Source: Argopecten irradians (lineage: Eukaryota > Mollusca > Bivalvia > Pectinida > Pectinidae). Taken from it: a stretch of 64,000 bases of DNA. The notes under the pieces were generated by a model, which was not told the origin of the DNA, searched no databases, and saw only the letters and a list, made by a program, of their open reading frames with translations. The stretch is taken from the NCBI RefSeq assembly GCF_041381155.1, contig NC_091143.1:34958679-35022678 (forward strand). The letters are read 5' to 3'. Positions 11,000 through 22,914 of this stretch are shown piece after piece; the stretch's first letter is position 1, and every line of letters begins with the position of its first letter. Made by a program: the position numbers and the translations under genes.

Positions 11000-12595
11000 C
11001 TGTTACGAAAATCCCTCACCATTCACGCGGTGATATTTATAACTTCGTAATATATCAATACAATGTTGTAAGCTAAGTTTACAAATGTAATTTGATTTTG
11101 CGAAAATAAAAATATTTTCGTGTGTTGTATTTCTTTTACCTGAAGGTTGTTTTTACAAAGAATGTCTGCTGGTGTGTATTTTCTTATGAAACTGGTACCA
11201 ACCAAATAGATAAAAATGGTCAATATTTTTCACACTTATTACACTGGTAAGTACTAGCATGCAAATATGCAATTTTCAAAAAGAATTGTAGTGGGATTTC
11301 ATTAGTTAATGCAAAGATATCTTACCAGCATTCTAAAAGAACATCAATCATTTAATAATTTATTTTGATTTAAAGATAATAGGATTACCATGCTATAAGC
11401 CATCATGTTTATTCATTTGCCGTTTGTATGAGCAATAGACTCTAGCGGTAGAACATATTTTCGATGACCACTTGTCACAAGTTTCATTTACATCTTCATT
11501 TCATTTTCATTTAGGCTTTATTTATTTATTTATTTATTTATTTATATCCCTAATATGTATATATCCCTAATACATATATATATCAGCAAAAAATCTATAT
11601 ATAGCTAATAATACAGACAGGTTAGGCGGCCTTGTAAAACACCACACCCGCAAAATTGTAATATATGTTGACGGATTTGGTTTGATTTATGTCTGTGTAT
11701 ATACAATGTAAGCTGCAGTGTCTTCTTCGTTTCTTCGTTTTAAGATTGTTTAATAAATACTATCTTATTCGGTCATATTTTTTCACGGCTTTCTTAAATC
11801 AAGGACGTATATACAATGTATTTCTCACTTATAAATCCTTGCTTAAATCCAGTATTTGAAATCTTATTCATTGAGTGGTGGTGCACCTCCTGATAACCTG
11901 CACTCCAGGTTGGGTGGCTCGCTTGGTTTCACAAAAGGCCTTAGGCCATGTACATGTAAAATATGAAATTTCTATATTTTTATCATTACACGTCCACTAT
12001 ATATAATACCAACAGGCTAACAGTGTTCAAAAGAATGTCATTCTTATTTCAAAATGAAATAATTAATGTACGGATGAGGTAACGAAGTAGAACATAAACG
12101 TCGACATTGCCAATGTAAAACGAGCTAAAGTTCCGCCCGGAATATCTACTAGGGGGCATAATTCCCCCCTTCGCCGTAAGGACAATACTTCCGTTTATGT
12201 ACATGTACTCGTACATGTATATATACATAATACTATTACGAATATTTTAACAGGAAGGTGAACACAACCAAACGAAAGGTATTTACATTAATTAATGTTT
12301 AGTATTTGCTTTGAATGATTTAAGATTGTTTTCTCAACAAAGTTACAATATAAATCTAGCATTGATCGTAAGGTAAGAAAAATACCTTTGGTAAGACAAA
12401 TAGAAACCGAAAGTAGAAAAAGGAACATGGGGATTTGGGCAACTTATTCACTAACGGTTTTTATATTCATCGATTTGATATTTAGAGCGTAACAGGTCCA
12501 ACAACCCAAATCTGATTTGTTTACATGGCCTTGTGTATAGAACAAATGTCCTGTCTTTCACTCCGTTCACAGAGTACTGTTCTTATATTCACCAT
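11000..12595. other. No gene seen
   Basis: AT-rich unique-looking sequence with a (TTTA)n microsatellite at about 11518-11545. No frame with coding character or consistent splice sites was found. Confidence 0.5.
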
Positions 12596-12601
12596 TGGAA
12601 T

Positions 12602-12924
12602 CATCCTCGATACTCCAGGGGTTCCGATCACTTACGATCTCTACACCCCTGGACTATCTTACAGTAATACTGGAGGCAACAGAACAGAACAGGTAATTTA
12701 GTCATTTGATGTACATCAAAAGAGACGTATAACGGTACACTGTGGTTGACTGTGTAGCTTTGATGTTAGGCGTCGCTCTCTCTGTAGTCTTCAAAGTAAA
12801 TCTTTGCTGGCCTGTGATTGGTCAAATGCTTTCCGCTGAGCTGCCTTCAATTTCACTATGAGATACATGTAGTCCAGGGGTGTAGGGATCGTAAGTGATC
12901 GGAACCCCTGGAGTATTGAGGATG
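12602..12924. mobile_element. MITE-A, full-length copy
   Basis: About 320 bp with long inverted ends: CATCCTCGATACTCCAGGGG at the left and CCCCTGGAGTATTGAGGATG at the right. The ends continue through a GATCACTTACGATC stretch. Close relatives are at 46738-47063 and 43911-44192. Confidence 0.8.
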
Positions 12925-13014
12925 CATTGGAATATGTCATTATTATATTCACCATTGGAATATGTCATAGCAAAATAAGGTACTGTATAACGACAGTGAA
13001 AGTAACCCCTGAAC

Positions 13015-13745
13015 TTTCAAGGATGCATCTCTAAAGGTATCCCGGTCTTCAACATAATCTCAAAATATCTGGGCGTAACAATCCAACACGACTTAAAATG
13101 GGACTCCCACATCAGCAACATCACCTGCACAGTCAATAAAAGCCTTAGTTTTATTATACGAAATCTAAATATTAACTCAAAAAAGATCAAAGAACAAGCA
13201 TACAAATCTTTAGTACTTCCCACACTTGAATATGCCTGTACAGTGTGGGACCCATACCAGAAGGGAGACATTAATAAGCTAGAAATGGTCCAACGCAGAG
13301 CTGCTGATATGTCACTTAACAGATTCCATAACACCTCAAGCGTTAGTGACATGCTTGAACACCTAGAGTGGCCTAGCTTATCGGTTAGAAGAAAAAAAAA
13401 CGCACGGCTAAATATGCTTTTCAAAATCACTAACGACATAGTAGCTATTAAAAAGACCAATACTTGACCTCACAGTTACGCCCTACCAAACACTCCTATA
13501 CACTTGCATACCTAATACATTACTGTAGAACTGATTCTCGCAAACAAGACTGGAACTATCTTCCGCCAGATCTTGTAATCTCAAAGTCGCTTGACTCCTT
13601 CAAAACTCATCTTTCATCAGTAATTTAATTATTTTCTTCTCTTCCCCTGTTCATAGCCACACCTTCAACAATATCGACATGATCTTCAATATGATGAAGT
13701 AGCTAGGTCGATTATTAGGCAGATGTAGATGTAGAATCCACATTA
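13015..13745 (+). mobile_element. 5'-truncated non-LTR retrotransposon (LINE), Jockey/CR1-like
   Basis: One frame from about 13020 to 13467 gives the C-terminal part of a reverse transcriptase: KYLGVTIQHDLKW, then LVLPTLEYACTVWDP and KLEMVQRRAA, then SSVSDMLEHLEWPSL. After the TGA at 13465, a second stretch near 13540-13620 reads RKQDWNYLPPDL and SLDSFKTHL in another frame, so the copy carries at least one frameshift. It ends in a GATGTAGATGTAGA tail. The 5' part with the catalytic motifs is missing. Confidence 0.8.
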
Positions 13746-13964
13746 CATGTTCCTGTTGCGATCCATGTCCCGATATATGTGAGGCAGTTTCCATGTACTG
13801 AAAATAGGTCGGTGTATTTTCTCCGATTACTACGGCGTTCATCTACCTTCTAACCCTGGCACGACCCTGGACATTAAGCCAAACAAATCATACCGAAAAC
13901 CTCGGCCTAATCATGATTGATAATCGATATTTTTCTAAGTCAAATCTTAATTATCCTCGATGCT

Positions 13965-14030
13965 CCTTGAGCTACTTGCCCTGATATTTAAATAACGACA
14001 GTATAGTACCATGAAGTATCGAGGATGAAT
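13965..14030. mobile_element. Very short MITE-A-like element
   Basis: TATCCTCGATGCTCC at the left and AAGTATCGAGGATGA at the right, about 60 bp apart. Confidence 0.4.
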
Positions 14031-14542
14031 ATTTATTTTTAACTCGTTATTATTAAACATTTGTTTCTAGTGTGATTTTTTTTAAATATGACGTAAAAAG
14101 TATACTGTCATGTAAAATAAAAATTGTAAATGACGACATCAGCAGCTGGTCAGAAACTTTCACATATGATACTTATATCAATACTTAATAAGGACAATCT
14201 ATTTAGAATTATCTTCATAAATTTTAGTTTTCTATGTATTTAAATTTGCGACTACTAGTACAAGGGCGATATAACACCATCTAGACCGGAATAGTTGTTC
14301 TTTATTTTATAAATATGTCGTTTCTTCAACAAACGTCAAAAACAATTTCTAACGTGCATATTAATTATAAGAAAAGCGTTGGTCAATCAACGGCTCCTTG
14401 AAGAATGCAGGGTTTGTGCAATGAAGTTCGCAAAGGATTTACATAGATTTCTTAGGGGTTTGGACTTCCTACAAACGAAATTAGAAAATTTTCAAAATTA
14501 CAACATTTTATTAGGAAAAGTGTCACAGTGTAAAAACACTTT

Positions 14543-14660
14543 TGTTTTATTTTAAGTAAATATATACAAAATGAATTTTTATTTTAAGTAAATATATACA
14601 AAATGAATTTTAACCTTATTAATAAGGTTAAAATTCATTTTGTATATATTTACTTAAAAT
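14543..14660. repeat. Perfect 80-bp palindrome with duplicated arm
   Basis: 14581-14620 is the exact reverse complement of 14621-14660, with no spacer (centre CCTTATTAATAAGG). Most of the left arm is also repeated directly just upstream, at 14543-14580. Confidence 0.9.
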
Positions 14661-14689
14661 TAAAACAAGAGTGTCATTCCGAAATTGTA

Positions 14690-15125
14690 CTTTTGAATTC
14701 ACTGACAATGTTTATCAACTTCCCTCCACCAACAAAGCTGGCAAGTCCTTACATGACCCTGACTGTTAAACTTATAAAAACCAAAACCGTAAAAAAAAAT
14801 CACCGACCAGCGTTCAGTACTTGGCAACTGTTCAGTGCTCCACAGGGATCTGAGAATTAGTTACGGATTATATAATCATGGCCCCACCAGAGTACCCTAA
14901 GACCATTTTTAGACGTTTTAGAGCTCTTGATAAAAAACGATAAAAATCATATACGAGATAAGACCATGTAGAGTATGCTTTTTATCGGTTTTTTATCTAG
15001 AGCTCTATAACGCCTAAAATGGTCTTAGGACACTCTGGTGCGTCCATGATTATATAATCTATAAGTAATTCTCAGATCCCTGTGAACTGCTCCACATGAG
15101 AAGTAGAGGGCTTATGGGTAATAAA
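14690..15125. mobile_element. SINE pieces split by a MITE-B insertion
   Basis: SINE sequence of the 41.1-kb family is present in two orientations (TGGCAAGTCCTTACATGACC, and CACCGACCAGCG to GGCAACTG). MITE-B (14841-15084, ends CACAGGGATCTGAGAATTAG and CTAATT-like to CAGATCCCTGTG) splits the second piece, which resumes as CTCCACATGAGAAGTAGAGG. Confidence 0.65.
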
Positions 15126-15790
15126 TCATTTGGCTATCGCGGCACCCACATGGAATAGAGTCGTGCTCCAGAATATAAACTGCGTCTATATAATGACATT
15201 TTCTAATATACTTCATTATTTGTAGCACCTGTTTGTTAATGATATACACTTACTTATACTTGATGTGACATACTTGAATATGACGTAAAAGGTATATATG
15301 TAAAAAGCAAACTGTCAATGACGTCAATCGAAGTGTTCGCACCTAAAATACCAATATTAAAGTACTATTTATTTTAAATGACTGTTATACAAGGAAATAA
15401 AGTTTCAAAAATTAGTACCTGTGTTTCGATTCAAATTTAAATAAAATGTGTCATTTGAAAGAAAGAAAGAAAGAAGAAGACGATTGAAGGATGAGATATA
15501 AAATTTTATCCTTCATGTATGTCATCCACGATTCCAAATGGAGTGTAGCTCTCTGAATTCATTTGTGGAAATATTAGATTCTCCTCCATCTAGCTCTTTT
15601 TGAATAAAATTTTTATTATTTTTATGTGCCATGTGGCCGAAGACTGCAGCAACCATTTTACTTGAAAAGACGATGCTGACTTTACTGGTTATTTAAATGT
15701 TACTTTGGAATTATTTGTGTTTGGAGACGATTTTTTTTCTATAACCGATAATTAAGCAATATGCCTTAGTCTTGAAAATCTATAATAAAA
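15126..15790. other. LACC1 upstream region
   Basis: Unique AT-rich sequence, with a small (GAAA)n/(GAAGA)n run near 15458-15482. The non-coding first exon of LACC1 is expected here or further left, but I could not place it. Confidence 0.35.
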
Positions 15791-15893
15791 AATGGCAGAT
15801 TTTCTTCAATCAACTAATACGAAATGTAGAATGAAGTTATATTTATCTTTGTATTGTGCATATCGAACATTGGTGTGCTTCTTTTTCAGTACA

Positions 15894-17141
15894 ATGGCCA
15901 CCGGAACCGGATGTGCGTACATATTGGACATTTGGGCAGACGATCCCCAACAACCTAGTAATATGGTCGATGGTTTGTTACGTACACCTCCTACAGAAAA
16001 CAGCATCATACTGTTATTAGCAGGCGTTTCCTCGAAACAACCAGACACCGTGAAAACAGCATTGGCTGCACAACACCTGGAGCGAGTCATGACATTCGAA
16101 AATGAAGACAAGATGGCGGTATTTTACAAAGCGAAACTATATTTGGACAAACACAACATATCCGTCTTGTTCATGCTTTGTTCGAATAAATGTTCCAGAT
16201 ATTGGCATTTGATTCTATCTTCCATGTTAACGAATGTTTATGAATGGACCATTAAAGCTGTTGACCAGGCGGAAGCGGAAATTCCCCCAGAAGAACAAGT
16301 CACGAATGACGTCACCAGTTTCTTTGGTTCTCTGTCGACCTTCGGTGACATCATCACCCTTAAGTCACCAATCATACCATCCGATTTGTTCTTCCATGGC
16401 TTTAGTTGCCGAACTGGAGGGCTCTCTCATCTTCCAGGAATGAAATCATTAAATCTCGTTTTTTCACACGCAAAACGCGATTCTAAAATTTTGGTGAGCG
16501 AAAATAGAAGGAAACTGGCAAATCATGTCGGGTTCAATCCAGAAAAGTTTTTTGTAGCGAGAGCAGTACATGGAAATTATGTCCACGTGGTTGGGAAAAC
16601 GGAGGCCGAAGGATTCGATGGAATCGTCACGGACCAACCAGGAATAACTATTGGCGCTCCGGGTGCGGACTGCGTCACTTTGGTTTTTGCTGATCCCGTC
16701 AAACGGGCATGCGCAGCACTTCACTCTGGCTGGAAAGGTACCGTGAAACGGGCATGTGTTGAAGTTCTCCGGACAATGACCAAAGAATTCGGATCTAACC
16801 CAAGGGACGTCATTGTAGCCATGGGTCCATCTATTGGGCAGTGTTGTTTCGAATTTGACGTTGACCAAAGTGGTCAGTTTACGGATATAGTAGCGGAAGC
16901 GGTTGAAGTGAGGGATGGTGGAAATAAAGCTTATGTGAACTTGCAGCTGTGCAATCGCGTGCTTCTGGAACAAAATGGCGTCAAGCCTAACAATATTGAT
17001 GATGCCACGTGTACTAAATGCACCAGTTGTAACTCTGATTTATTTTTCTCGTACAGAAGAGATGGTCGACCGTTTGGGAACCAATTAGGATTCATAGGCA
17101 TCGCAATTAAAGATGCTCCACCTCCGACAGAGCATAAATGA
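15894..17141 (+). CDS. LACC1: LACC1/FAMIN-type purine nucleoside enzyme
   Basis: A single coding exon of 415 codons (human LACC1 has 430). The C-terminal two-thirds is the multicopper polyphenol-oxidase/YfiH fold. FHGFSCRTGG opens the domain. The metal/active-site residues are H226 (in AVHGNY), C260 (in GADCVT) and H277 (in HSGWKG), matching human H250, C284 and H301. The end carries CTSC and the RRDGRPFGNQLGFIGI segment. Known family role: purine nucleoside phosphorylase/adenosine deaminase activities in the cytosol that link purine metabolism to macrophage immunometabolism. I chose the ATG at 15894: it has a good context (acaATGG) and lies just after a pyrimidine-rich acceptor (cttctttttcag, ending at 15889), which suggests a non-coding first exon. 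An in-frame ATG at 15792 would add 34 unconserved residues. The last nine residues (DAPPPTEHK) and the TGA lie inside a MITE end that starts at 17111. Human LACC1 ends at about that point. A possible AATAAA is at 17769-17774. Confidence 0.93.
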   Translation: MATGTGCAYILDIWADDPQQPSNMVDGLLRTPPTENSIILLLAGVSSKQPDTVKTALAAQHLERVMTFENEDKMAVFYKAKLYLDKHNISVLFMLCSNKCSRYWHLILSSMLTNVYEWTIKAVDQAEAEIPPEEQVTNDVTSFFGSLSTFGDIITLKSPIIPSDLFFHGFSCRTGGLSHLPGMKSLNLVFSHAKRDSKILVSENRRKLANHVGFNPEKFFVARAVHGNYVHVVGKTEAEGFDGIVTDQPGITIGAPGADCVTLVFADPVKRACAALHSGWKGTVKRACVEVLRTMTKEFGSNPRDVIVAMGPSIGQCCFEFDVDQSGQFTDIVAEAVEVRDGGNKAYVNLQLCNRVLLEQNGVKPNNIDDATCTKCTSCNSDLFFSYRRDGRPFGNQLGFIGIAIKDAPPPTEHK

Positions 17142-17288
17142 TATTCATTATTTGAACAATAATTGGTGTTCAATAGTGTGTATGTATGTCTAATTAACAC
17201 AAAAATATTATATATATTTTTATTTTGCCTTTGGTGCATGCGCAATCAGTACTTCATTCCATATAGGATATAGTGCGTCGGAATTTTT
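17111..17288 (+). mobile_element. MITE end forming the LACC1 C-terminus and 3' UTR
   Basis: It starts right after TTAA (17107-17110) with AGATGCTCCACC and matches, over about 175 bp, the elements at 59501-59856 and 42551-42884 (reverse). It includes the LACC1 stop codon and the CATTCCATATAGGATATAG stretch. Its right half is missing; another repeat follows. It belongs to the family called MITE-E here. Confidence 0.85.
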
Positions 17289-17641
17289 TCTGGCCAGGCG
17301 GCCATCTTGGATTTTGATAGTTAAAGTTTGTTATCGCTATTTCTCAGAAAGTGCTGAAGGGATCTTTCTCAAATTTCATATGTAGGTTCCCCTAGACTCT
17401 AGTTGTGCATATTGCGATTTGGGACCGATGATCAACAAGATGACCACCAAGGAGCCATCTTGGATTTTGATAGATGAAGTTTGTTACTATTTCTCAGAAA
17501 GTACTGAAGCGATCTGTCTCAAATTTTATGTGTAGTATATGTTTGAAAAAGTTTAAAAAGTAGAGAAAAGATCCATCTTTCCATTGTCAGACATAGATCA
17601 TTCTTTGGTGGGCGCCAAGATCCCTATGGGATCTCTTGTTA
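17289..17641 (+). repeat. GGCCATCTTGGATTTTGA repeat, two internal units
   Basis: GGCCATCTTGGATTTTGATA occurs at about 17300 and, as AGCCATCTTGGATTTTGATA, at about 17452. Both are followed by TTTCTCAGAAAGT. The repeat ends GGTGGGCGCCAAGATCCC. A reverse-orientation relative is at 25820-26010. Confidence 0.65.
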
Positions 17642-17768
17642 AAACTTTTTATTTTGCTTTATGCTGACTATCCCTCGATTCTCTCAGACTGTCCAGTTGA
17701 TTTGCCTCTGCAGTTGATTCATGATTTCAATGTATATTGCAAACATTGGAATTTGAAAGTTTACATAG

Positions 17769-17774
17769 AATAAA
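17769..17774 (+). terminator. Possible LACC1 polyadenylation signal
   Basis: AATAAA 628 bp after the LACC1 stop. The intervening sequence is repeat-derived. Confidence 0.3.
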
Positions 17775-17963
17775 CTAGATGTATGGTCTTAAGTAAAGAA
17801 CATAGACACAAAATATTTGATTTTTTATGAAATAATGAGGTGACAGTGTGTGTGGATAATTTTAGTTATTTATGCCCGATTTTCAGTTGCACTTTTTCTT
17901 TAATTAAGCGAGAGAGAGAAAAGAAGAAACAATACATTAAAAGGCCATTGTAGCCATGTACTC

Positions 17964-18292
17964 CGTTCAAAAGAGGATCTGAGAAAATCCGATTAAGGGT
18001 CATGTTCGGATGACCTTTATACCACGTGTAATTCCGATCAAATGCAATTTCTGCACGTTGCTCTGTCAATTGACAATGCCATTTCGCCCCAACATACAAA
18101 TACGATAAGCTTTTATTGTGCTCTTTTGGCGAGATGACTACCTACACGGAAATAATTCTGACTGATTTTCAAATTATTTCGTCCCCTGAAATTCACTGTC
18201 AAAATTTTGCCAGCAGCAATTTGATTGGCCATTTACAAAGGTCACTTGGACATGACCCCTAATGGGATTTTCTCAGATCCTCTTATCGAACG
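17964..18292. mobile_element. MITE-F
   Basis: About 330 bp with long imperfect inverted ends: CGTTCAAAAGAGGATCTGAG and CTCAGATCCTCTTATCGAAC, continuing through AAAATCCGATTAAGGGTCAT. Confidence 0.7.
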
Positions 18293-18639
18293 TAATGATA
18301 AAAAGGATCTGGATTTTAATCAGATTGACAACACGCTTTATTAATCTATTGTATACATGATCTATTTGACAAAATTGTAATTTTTTGTATGGTTGAAAAG
18401 TAATATTGTAAGGGGGTTTACTGCTTTAAAATAATTGAACGGTTACATTAGATTGACGTTTTGCTAATTATTACTTCGATTAAAAGCCAGTACTCATATA
18501 ATTATAATTGTATGGTATACGGGGAGGTAGGTATTACCCCACTTTAAATGTCGGTTAAAACAAGATTAATCTCATATTGGTCACATTAAAATTTAATGTC
18601 ATTTTATACAGACTTCTTTGTTATTCAAAATGACGAGAT

Positions 18640-18775
18640 TTAAAACATGCGTAATACGTATGTTTTGGCCACCATGCGTAAAACGTACGTATGAACAAAA
18701 CATGCGTTAAACGTATGTTTAACATATGTTTTACGTACGTTTGTTTTCCACCACATGTAAAACGGACGTCTGTTA
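18640..18775. repeat. Palindrome-rich ACGTACG cluster 1
   Basis: Repeated ATGCGTAAAACGTACGTATG-type words that pair with each other (CGTATGTTTAACATATG, TTTTACGTACGTTTG). A second cluster lies at 19735-19890. Confidence 0.6.
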
Positions 18776-19734
18776 AAATAGCCCTACTAATTACACGTAA
18801 AATATTAGTTTTATCAATGTTATTGAAGACATGCAATGCTTTGTTTGGGGTTTTTTTCAAAAATGATACTCTCATATGCAAATAAATGTTTAATAGCCTC
18901 ATGGTTTGGTTTCATTTTATCTATATATGTCATCTACCAACTTATAGTGAACCTCATATTAGCCTCATGATAGAATAAAGCAGCTTCAATATCGTATGAT
19001 GATACATGTAGGTCTACAATTATATGTACATCTACTGATTGTGAACAGAAGCAAAACCGCTAATGTGGATTCCGTCTTTTTATATTTAAATTTTAACAGT
19101 TTTGAAGACTAATGCTCTGAATACATATGATCAATATCAGCTGACCAGCGCTTCATGATGTACAATGTAGTAGGTCTACAACTGCTGTTTGATCATCGTC
19201 GATGTCTGCTTCGGGTTTAAAAAAATAATTAACTTCCCTACTATATAGTAGGGGTAGGTTATTGTATGTTTTCATAACCAGAAGCAGACACCTGTGCTAT
19301 AACATGACAGATTCTAATGGCCGGACAAATTTATTTTCCGGAAATCTTTATTTATTGTATATTCATAGAATACGGTTTAAATGTTATTCTGAGATTCTGT
19401 GTAAACATCTGAAGTTTCTTACTTGATTTCTGGACTCTCTGAGCCAGAATTTGAAAACAATTGAACATTGGGCACGACTTCAGTAAAGATTTCAGCCTTT
19501 AAAATATAAGTGATAAAGTGACGTTAAGGACAAATTGATGTAGGAAAAATAAAATCATCCTAAGATTATGAAATTATACAACATACTATGTATGAAATCA
19601 TTGGACAGGAACCGAAAATACAAATAAAATGGAATTAAACTTTACTTTTGAAAATGACAAATATATGGTGCAATTTCAAAGACAATGTAAAGGTACATAA
19701 AAACAAAAAAGGTGGATTTTGTAATAGGATCAAA
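18776..19734. other. No gene seen
   Basis: AT-rich sequence between the two ACGTACG clusters. The two clusters may bound a single element, but no other end structure is clear. Confidence 0.35.
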
Positions 19735-19890
19735 CGGCCGTTTTACATGGGTTTACGTTTTACGTCTGTTTACCATGCGTGTAACGCATGTTTAACACAT
19801 GTATTACATACGTTTCGTACGTACGTTTTACATGCGTGGTCCTCAACATGCGTTTTACATGCGTTTTATAACGTACGTAAAACGTGTAAG
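19735..19890. repeat. Palindrome-rich ACGTACG cluster 2
   Basis: Repeats of ACGTACGTTTTACATGCGT and related words, in both orientations. Confidence 0.6.
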
Positions 19891-19928
19891 CACTTTTTCC
19901 TGTGTATAATTTAAAAAATATCCATATT

Positions 19929-21800
19929 GAATATAACGTCAGTGATTCTAACCCCACGAGTATCGATGATGGTCCAGAGGTGGATATAACGTCAGTGATT
20001 CTAACCCAACGAGTATCGAGGATGGTCCAGGGGTGGATATAATGTCAGTGATTCTAACCCAACGAGTATCGAGGATGGTCCAGGGGTGGATATTACGTCA
20101 GTGATTCCAACCCCACGAGTATCGAGGATGGTCCAGGGGTGGATATTACGTCAGTGATTCTAACCCCACGAGTATCGAGGATGGTCGAGAGGTGGATATA
20201 ATGTCAGTGATAGTTACCCAACGAGTATCGAGGATGGTCCAGGGGTGGATATAATGTCAGTGATTCTAACCCAACGAGTATCGAGGATGGTCCAGGGGTG
20301 GATATAACGTCAGTGATTCTAACCCCACGAGTATCGAGGATGGTCCAGGGGTGGATATAACGTCAGTGATTCTAACCCCACGAGTATCGAGGATGGTCCA
20401 GAGGTGGATATAACGTCAGTGATTCTAACCCTACGAGTATCGAGGATGGTCCAGTGGTGGATATTACGTCAGTGATTCTAACCCTACGAGTATCGAGGAT
20501 GGTCCAGAGGTGGATATAACGTCAGTGATTCTAACCCCACGAGTATCGAGGATGGTCCAGAGGTGGATATAACGTCAGTGATTCTAACCCCACGAGTATC
20601 GAGGATGGTCCAGAGGTGGATATAACGTCAGTGATTCTAACCCAACGAGTATCGAAGATGGTCCAGAGGTGGATATAACGTCAGTGATTCCAACCCCACG
20701 AGTATCGAGGATGGTCCAGAGATGGATATAACGTCAGTGATTCTAACCCTACGAGTATCGAGGATGGTCCAGGGGTGGATATAACGTCAGTGATTCTAAC
20801 CCTACGAGTATCGAGGATGGTCCAGAGGTGGATATAACGTCAGTGATTCTAACCCAACGAGTATCGAGGATGGTCCAGAGGTGGATATAACGTCAGTGAT
20901 TCTAACCCAACGAGTATCGAGGATGGTCCAGAGGTGGATATAACGTCAGTGATTCTAACCCAACGAGTATCGAGGATGGTCCAGGGGTGGATATAATGTC
21001 AGTGATCCTAACCCTACGAGTATCGAGGATGGTCGAGAGGTGGATATAATGTCAGTGATTCTAACCCAACGAGTATCGAGGATGGTCCAGGGGTGGATAT
21101 AATGTCAGTGATAGTTACCCAACGAGTATCGAAGATGGTCGAGAGGTGGATATAATAAACGTCAGTGAGTTGGATATAACGTCAGTGATTCTAACCCCAC
21201 GAGTATCGAGGATGGTCCAGAGGTGGATATAACGTCAGTGATTCTAACCCTACGAGTATCGAGGATGGTCCAGAGGTGGATATAACGTTAGTGATTCTAA
21301 CCCAACGAGTATCGAGGATGGTCCAGAGGTGGATATAACGTCAGTGATTCTAACCCAACGAGTATCGAAGATGGTCCAGAGGTGGATATAACGTCAGTGA
21401 TTCTAACCCCACGAGTATCGAGGATGGTCCAGGGGTGGATATAACGTCAGTGATTCTAACCCAACGAGTATCGAGGATGGTCCAGAGGTGGATATAACGT
21501 CAGTGATTCTAACCCAACGAGTATCGAGGATGGTCCAGGGGTGGATATAACGTCAGTGATTCTAACCCAACGAGTATCGAGGATGGTCCAGAGGTGGATA
21601 TAACGTCAGTGATTCTAACCCAACGAGTATCGAGGATGGTCCAGAGGTGGATATAACGTCAGTGATTCTAACCCAACGAGTATCGAGGATGGTCCAGGGG
21701 TGGATATAACGTCAGTGATTCTAACCACACTAGTATCGAGGATGGTCCAGGGGTGGATATTACGTCAGTGATAGTAACCCCGTGAGTATCTCGGATGCTA
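19929..21800. repeat. 53-bp satellite, about 35 units
   Basis: The unit reads TGGATATAACGTCAGTGATT, then CTAACCCAACGAGTATCGAG, then GATGGTCCAGAGG. Variants at few positions recur (CCCC/CCCA/CCCT, AGAGG/AGGGG). One disturbed unit lies near 21150. The reverse complement aligns with the outer 53 bp of MITE-A. Confidence 0.95.
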
Positions 21801-22089
21801 AAAGAGTAGGTCAAATAGTAAGTAAACTTCGAAGGGTTTAGTAACAGCTTGTATTGGACTCCGAACCCATGACACGTCCACGTTATCTCATCTTGTTGTC
21901 ATAAATTCGGAGTCCGCGGCCATTCAGGTCAGATAGGTTGACTTTCCGGACCTACCCAACCAGATATAGGCATAGCCTATTACATATACCTATAATGTGA
22001 TGTGTTGCCATCATAGTGGTAGGCATAAATTTGCATAAAATGAAGGGAAACAATTACATATAATCATCAGTTCATGATCGTCCATCATG

Positions 22090-22445
22090 TTGAAACATCT
22101 TCGATACTCCAGGGATTACTATCACTGACATTATATCCACTCTTTGTCATATATATAGGATATCTTATATACCATCAACTTCGGTAGCCAATTGTATTCA
22201 GTACTACGATACTTTTCATGAAAAAATAAGTGCTATACACGTATAGTATAATGTAGAATATGATTTTACCGATTTTGATCTAGACCACTCAAACGTCTAA
22301 AAATGATATATGGACACTCTGGTGGGTTCATAATGATATATGTTGTAACTAATTCTCATATACCTGTGCATCCTCGATACTCTAGGGGTGTAGATATCGT
22401 AAGTGATCGGAACCCCTGGAGTATCTCATAGTAAAACTGGAGGCA
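22090..22445. mobile_element. Mosaic of MITE-A and MITE-B ends
   Basis: A MITE-A end at 22096-22150, a MITE-B end (ACGTCTAAAAATGATATATG, ACACTCTGGTGGGTTCATAA) at 22285-22365, then a fused pair of MITE-A ends at 22370-22445. Confidence 0.5.
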
Positions 22446-22914
22446 TTTAGTTCTTTGATGCACATCAAAAGAACCGTTCCTGTATATAACTCATCAACAT
22501 TAAAAATAGATGTATCACATTCTCAAGATATCTCTCAATAAAGTACTCCCAATCTTTCGTGTCTAGAAATTTCTTCAAAATAAAGTTAAATATTAATATG
22601 TTACAGTGATGCAGTTATCTGCAATGTTTAACCTATGACAAGGTGAACCTTTGTCTCCTATGTTCTTTTCCTTGTTTGTTTGATTTCAAATTGTCAAATT
22701 TAATCTGCTTAATTATTCTGTTCATTGTAATATATGAAAATTTTGAGTGTTCTTGACATCACCAGTCTAGAAAATTCCATGTAAAATGACTAGTAATATA
22801 TTTACATGTTCGGAATGTGCCACCATCACTGAAAATCTGCTCTGAGTTTTAAAAAAATATATATATATAAAGAGTTTTCGTAATTTCCCCCCATAATTTT
22901 AAAAGTGATAAGTT

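Noticed and set aside
15792-15893. Upstream ATG extending LACC1 by 34 residues
   Set aside because: The stretch contains a good splice acceptor just before the second ATG and looks unlike LACC1.
19929-21800. Regular repeats that might suggest a CRISPR array
   Set aside because: Units are contiguous 53-bp repeats with no unique spacers, in a eukaryotic genome, and match a MITE end.
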